From positions 1 through 24,072 of the forward strand of contig JAFYLN010000009.1 in the NCBI GenBank assembly GCA_017537045.1: a stretch of 24,072 nucleotides of DNA. Reading direction: 5' to 3'. The translations under genes and the position numbers were made by a program. Shown in pieces: positions 23,149 through 24,072 of this stretch; within the stretch, counting starts at the first letter, position 1, and every line of letters starts with the position of its first letter. The DNA comes from Oscillospiraceae bacterium (GTDB taxonomy: Bacteria; Bacillota_A; Clostridia; Oscillospirales; Oscillospiraceae). Below the pieces are notes generated by a model. It saw nothing but the letters and a program-made list of their open reading frames with translations. It ran no database searches and was not told the DNA's origin.

Positions 23149-23574
23149 ATGCATACCTACATACATAAAGTCCGGTATTATGAAACTGACAAGATGGGGA
23201 TAACCCATCACTCCAACTACATTCGTTGGATGGAAGAAGCCCGGGTGGACTTTCTGGATCGTATTGGATATGGCTATGCGAAATTGGAGAGTGACGGTAT
23301 CATTTCTCCGGTAATTGGTGTGGAGTGCCAGTATAAGCATCCAACCACATTTGACGATGAAATAAAAATCACTGTAGGAGCCGAAGAGTTCAAAGGTGTC
23401 CGGCTGGTCATCGGTTATACCATGACCAACGCTGCGACGGGAGAAATTGTATTGACAGGCAAGTCTATGCATTGTTTCACGGATGTAAACGGCAAACCAA
23501 TCATCTTAAAAAAGCAGTTCCCGGAGTTTGAATGTGTACTGAGAGAACTTACGGCCAACAAAAATGTGGATTAA
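23149..23574 (+). CDS. Acyl-CoA thioesterase, 4HBT/YbgC family
   Basis: The 141-aa single hot-dog-domain protein hydrolyses acyl thioesters. The YbgC-type signature is clear near the N-terminus: RYYETDKMGITHHSNYIRWMEEAR, with the catalytic Asp14 and the following HxNY. The substrate could be acyl-CoA or acyl-ACP, short- or medium-chain; the sequence does not say. It starts one base after the regulator stop, so it is translated from the same transcript. With the island's acyl-CoA synthetase it forms an activate/release pair around the FAS cycle, and it could also produce the free acid that the PAS regulator senses (inference). Confidence 0.85.
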   Translation: MHTYIHKVRYYETDKMGITHHSNYIRWMEEARVDFLDRIGYGYAKLESDGIISPVIGVECQYKHPTTFDDEIKITVGAEEFKGVRLVIGYTMTNAATGEIVLTGKSMHCFTDVNGKPIILKKQFPEFECVLRELTANKNVD

Positions 23575-23615
23575 ATCATTAGATTCTCGTTTCAAAGAAA
23601 AGTAGAAGCATGTAA

Positions 23616-23655
23616 AGAAGTCACACCATCTGTTCGATTGGTGTGACTTCTTATT
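23616..23655 (+). terminator. Rho-independent terminator after the thioesterase
   Basis: AAGAAGTCACACCA (23616-23629) pairs perfectly with TGGTGTGACTTCTT (23639-23652), followed by ATTATTG. It closes the last transcription unit of the island. Confidence 0.8.
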
Positions 23656-23701
23656 ATTGAATAGTTGCCAAGGTGAAAATTATCCTTGACAAATCGCGTG
23701 C

Positions 23702-23778
23702 CAGTCCGGTGGACTGTTGCTCATGCCCGGCTCGACGGGCATGACACCTTCATTGCCGTCCATTCCCGGACGGCAATG
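23702..23778. repeat. Cluster of three hairpins at the right end of the island
   Basis: Three palindromes follow in series: CAGTCC-GGT-GGACTG (23702-23716), TCATGCCCG/CGGGCATGA (23721-23744) and CATTGCCGTCC/GGACGGCAATG (23751-23778). The first resembles the palindrome at 23888-23914 outside the island, so a host-type REP sequence abuts attR from inside. No gene is supported between 23575 and 24072. Confidence 0.65.
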
Positions 23779-23782
23779 CAAA

Positions 23783-23806
23783 CGAGTCCCTTCCGGCGTA
23801 CCAGAA
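23783..23806 (+). repeat. attR: right copy of the island's 24-bp direct repeat
   Basis: This is an exact copy of 3511-3534, comprising the T-loop-to-CCA end of tRNA-Arg and four further bases. The rest of the tRNA is absent here, as expected for the distal attachment site of a tRNA-integrated island. Confidence 0.85.
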
Positions 23807-23840
23807 AAACCGTTATCCCATCCGGGATAACGGTTTTTCT
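23803..23840 (+). terminator. Terminator hairpin overlapping attR, probably the original tRNA terminator
   Basis: AGAAAAACCGTTATCCC (23803-23819), loop ATCC and GGGATAACGGTTTTTCT (23824-23840) form a 17-bp perfect stem ending in T-rich sequence. It starts within the att copy exactly where the terminator at 3531 starts in attL, so before integration it would have followed tRNA-Arg. Confidence 0.7.
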
Positions 23841-23869
23841 TATATGCTGGGTGGGACTCGAAAGGCCGG

Positions 23870-24018
23870 CCCCGGCACAGCCGGGGTGAAAAACAGTCCG
23901 GGGGACTGTTTTTCAGGCCGTGGGAGAGTCCCTTGGTTTCCGGACGCATCCGGTACGGATGTGGACGGAAACCAAGCATCGCAGAACCGCGGAAAACGAA
24001 CACCTTCGGGTGTTCGTT
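23870..24018. repeat. Chromosomal palindromic repeats downstream of attR
   Basis: This gene-free stretch holds CCCCGGC-ACA-GCCGGGG (23870-23886), a 12-bp hairpin GAAAAACAGTCC/GGACTGTTTTTC (23888-23914), a nested palindrome with arms CTTGGTTTCCG/CGGAAACCAAG (23932-23976), and a terminator AACGAACACC-TTCG-GGTGTTCGTT (23995-24018) followed by T-rich DNA. The last nearly equals the hairpin after tRNA-Arg at 3531. An open frame across it on the minus strand appears to be repeat-derived and not a gene. Confidence 0.65.
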
Positions 24019-24072
24019 CTGTTTTGTTTTTTGATACATTCGGTCCCGTAGGGACACCCCTCCCGGGGTGTC

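Larger units (their letters stand above)
3511..23806. mobile_element. tRNA-Arg-integrated mobilizable genomic island carrying a FAS II locus
   Basis: The island spans about 20.3 kb and is bounded by 24-bp direct repeats of the tRNA-Arg 3' end. It carries a mobility module (serine recombinase, TnpV/TnpW-type accessory proteins, oriT with nic core, MOBQ relaxase) and a fatty-acid synthesis cargo. Its genes are visibly less GC-rich than the mutY-side chromosome. No type IV secretion genes are present, so it would be mobilizable by a helper rather than self-transmissible. No tyrosine integrase lies within it, although tRNA-end duplication is usually made by one. It may therefore be an integrase-deficient (cis-mobilizable) island or a nested insertion. 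Confidence 0.75.

Noticed and set aside
23680..24057. 125-codon minus-strand open frame at the right end
   Set aside because: It runs through att, terminator and palindromic repeats, including antisense tRNA sequence, has no domain pattern and no plausible ribosome site. It is best explained as repeat-derived.
1..24072. CRISPR array or defence system
   Set aside because: No regularly spaced repeats with variable spacers and no Cas-, restriction- or toxin-antitoxin-like proteins were seen.

Overview
The window looks like a chromosome fragment of a gut-type Clostridia (probably Oscillospirales/Ruminococcaceae-like) carrying an inserted mobilizable genomic island. This rests on protein families typical of such genomes (TnpV, TnpW, TnpX-like recombinase, DUF6809, DUF3847, cysteine-rich VLP, FabK-type FAS operon), a tRNA-Arg(ACG) with encoded CCA, and intergenic hairpin repeats of a style common in that group. 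No species is claimed.

Layout. (1) 1-3531 is visibly GC-rich chromosome. It holds a 252-bp miniature inverted-repeat element, a tightly packed minus-strand operon (mutY, HisJ-like PHP phosphatase, MFS-like transporter, small membrane protein), a palindrome between divergent promoters, and tRNA-Arg(ACG). (2) 3511-23806 is a ~20.3-kb island flanked by a 24-bp perfect direct repeat of the tRNA 3' end (attL 3511-3534, attR 23783-23806). (2a) 3532-11387 is the mobility module: tnpV, a DUF6809 gene, two minus-strand accessory genes (zinc-ribbon DUF6076-like and an acidic sigma-region-4-like protein), a Cys-rich VLP gene, tnpW, a large serine recombinase, a DUF3847 gene, an oriT with an RSF1010-type nic core, and a MOBQ relaxase. 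(2b) 11388-23574 is the cargo. It contains an eleven-gene operon acpP-fabK-fabD-fabG-fabF-accB-fabZ-accC-accD-accA-acyl-CoA synthetase, then a separately promoted pair: a multi-PAS regulator with a winged-helix/SARP-like C-terminus and a 4HBT acyl-CoA thioesterase. (3) 23807-24072 is chromosome again, with no gene and several palindromic repeats and terminators.

How it fits together. The cargo encodes acetyl-CoA carboxylase (AccBCDA), malonyl transfer to ACP (FabD), one elongation cycle (FabF, FabG, FabZ, FabK) and its own ACP, but no FabH, FabT/FapR, AcpS or BirA. It adds an AMP-forming medium-chain-type acyl-CoA synthetase and a thioesterase, so it could both activate and release acyl chains. 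Three TTGGGAAC-like direct repeats at 11- and 22-bp spacing lie just upstream of the -10 of acpP. That is the geometry expected for SARP-type activators, which makes the island's PAS-SARP-like protein the natural candidate regulator. The most notable point is a complete elongation-type FAS II locus, with its own candidate sensor and operator, inside a mobilizable tRNA-borne island. The chemistry of its product cannot be read from the sequence.
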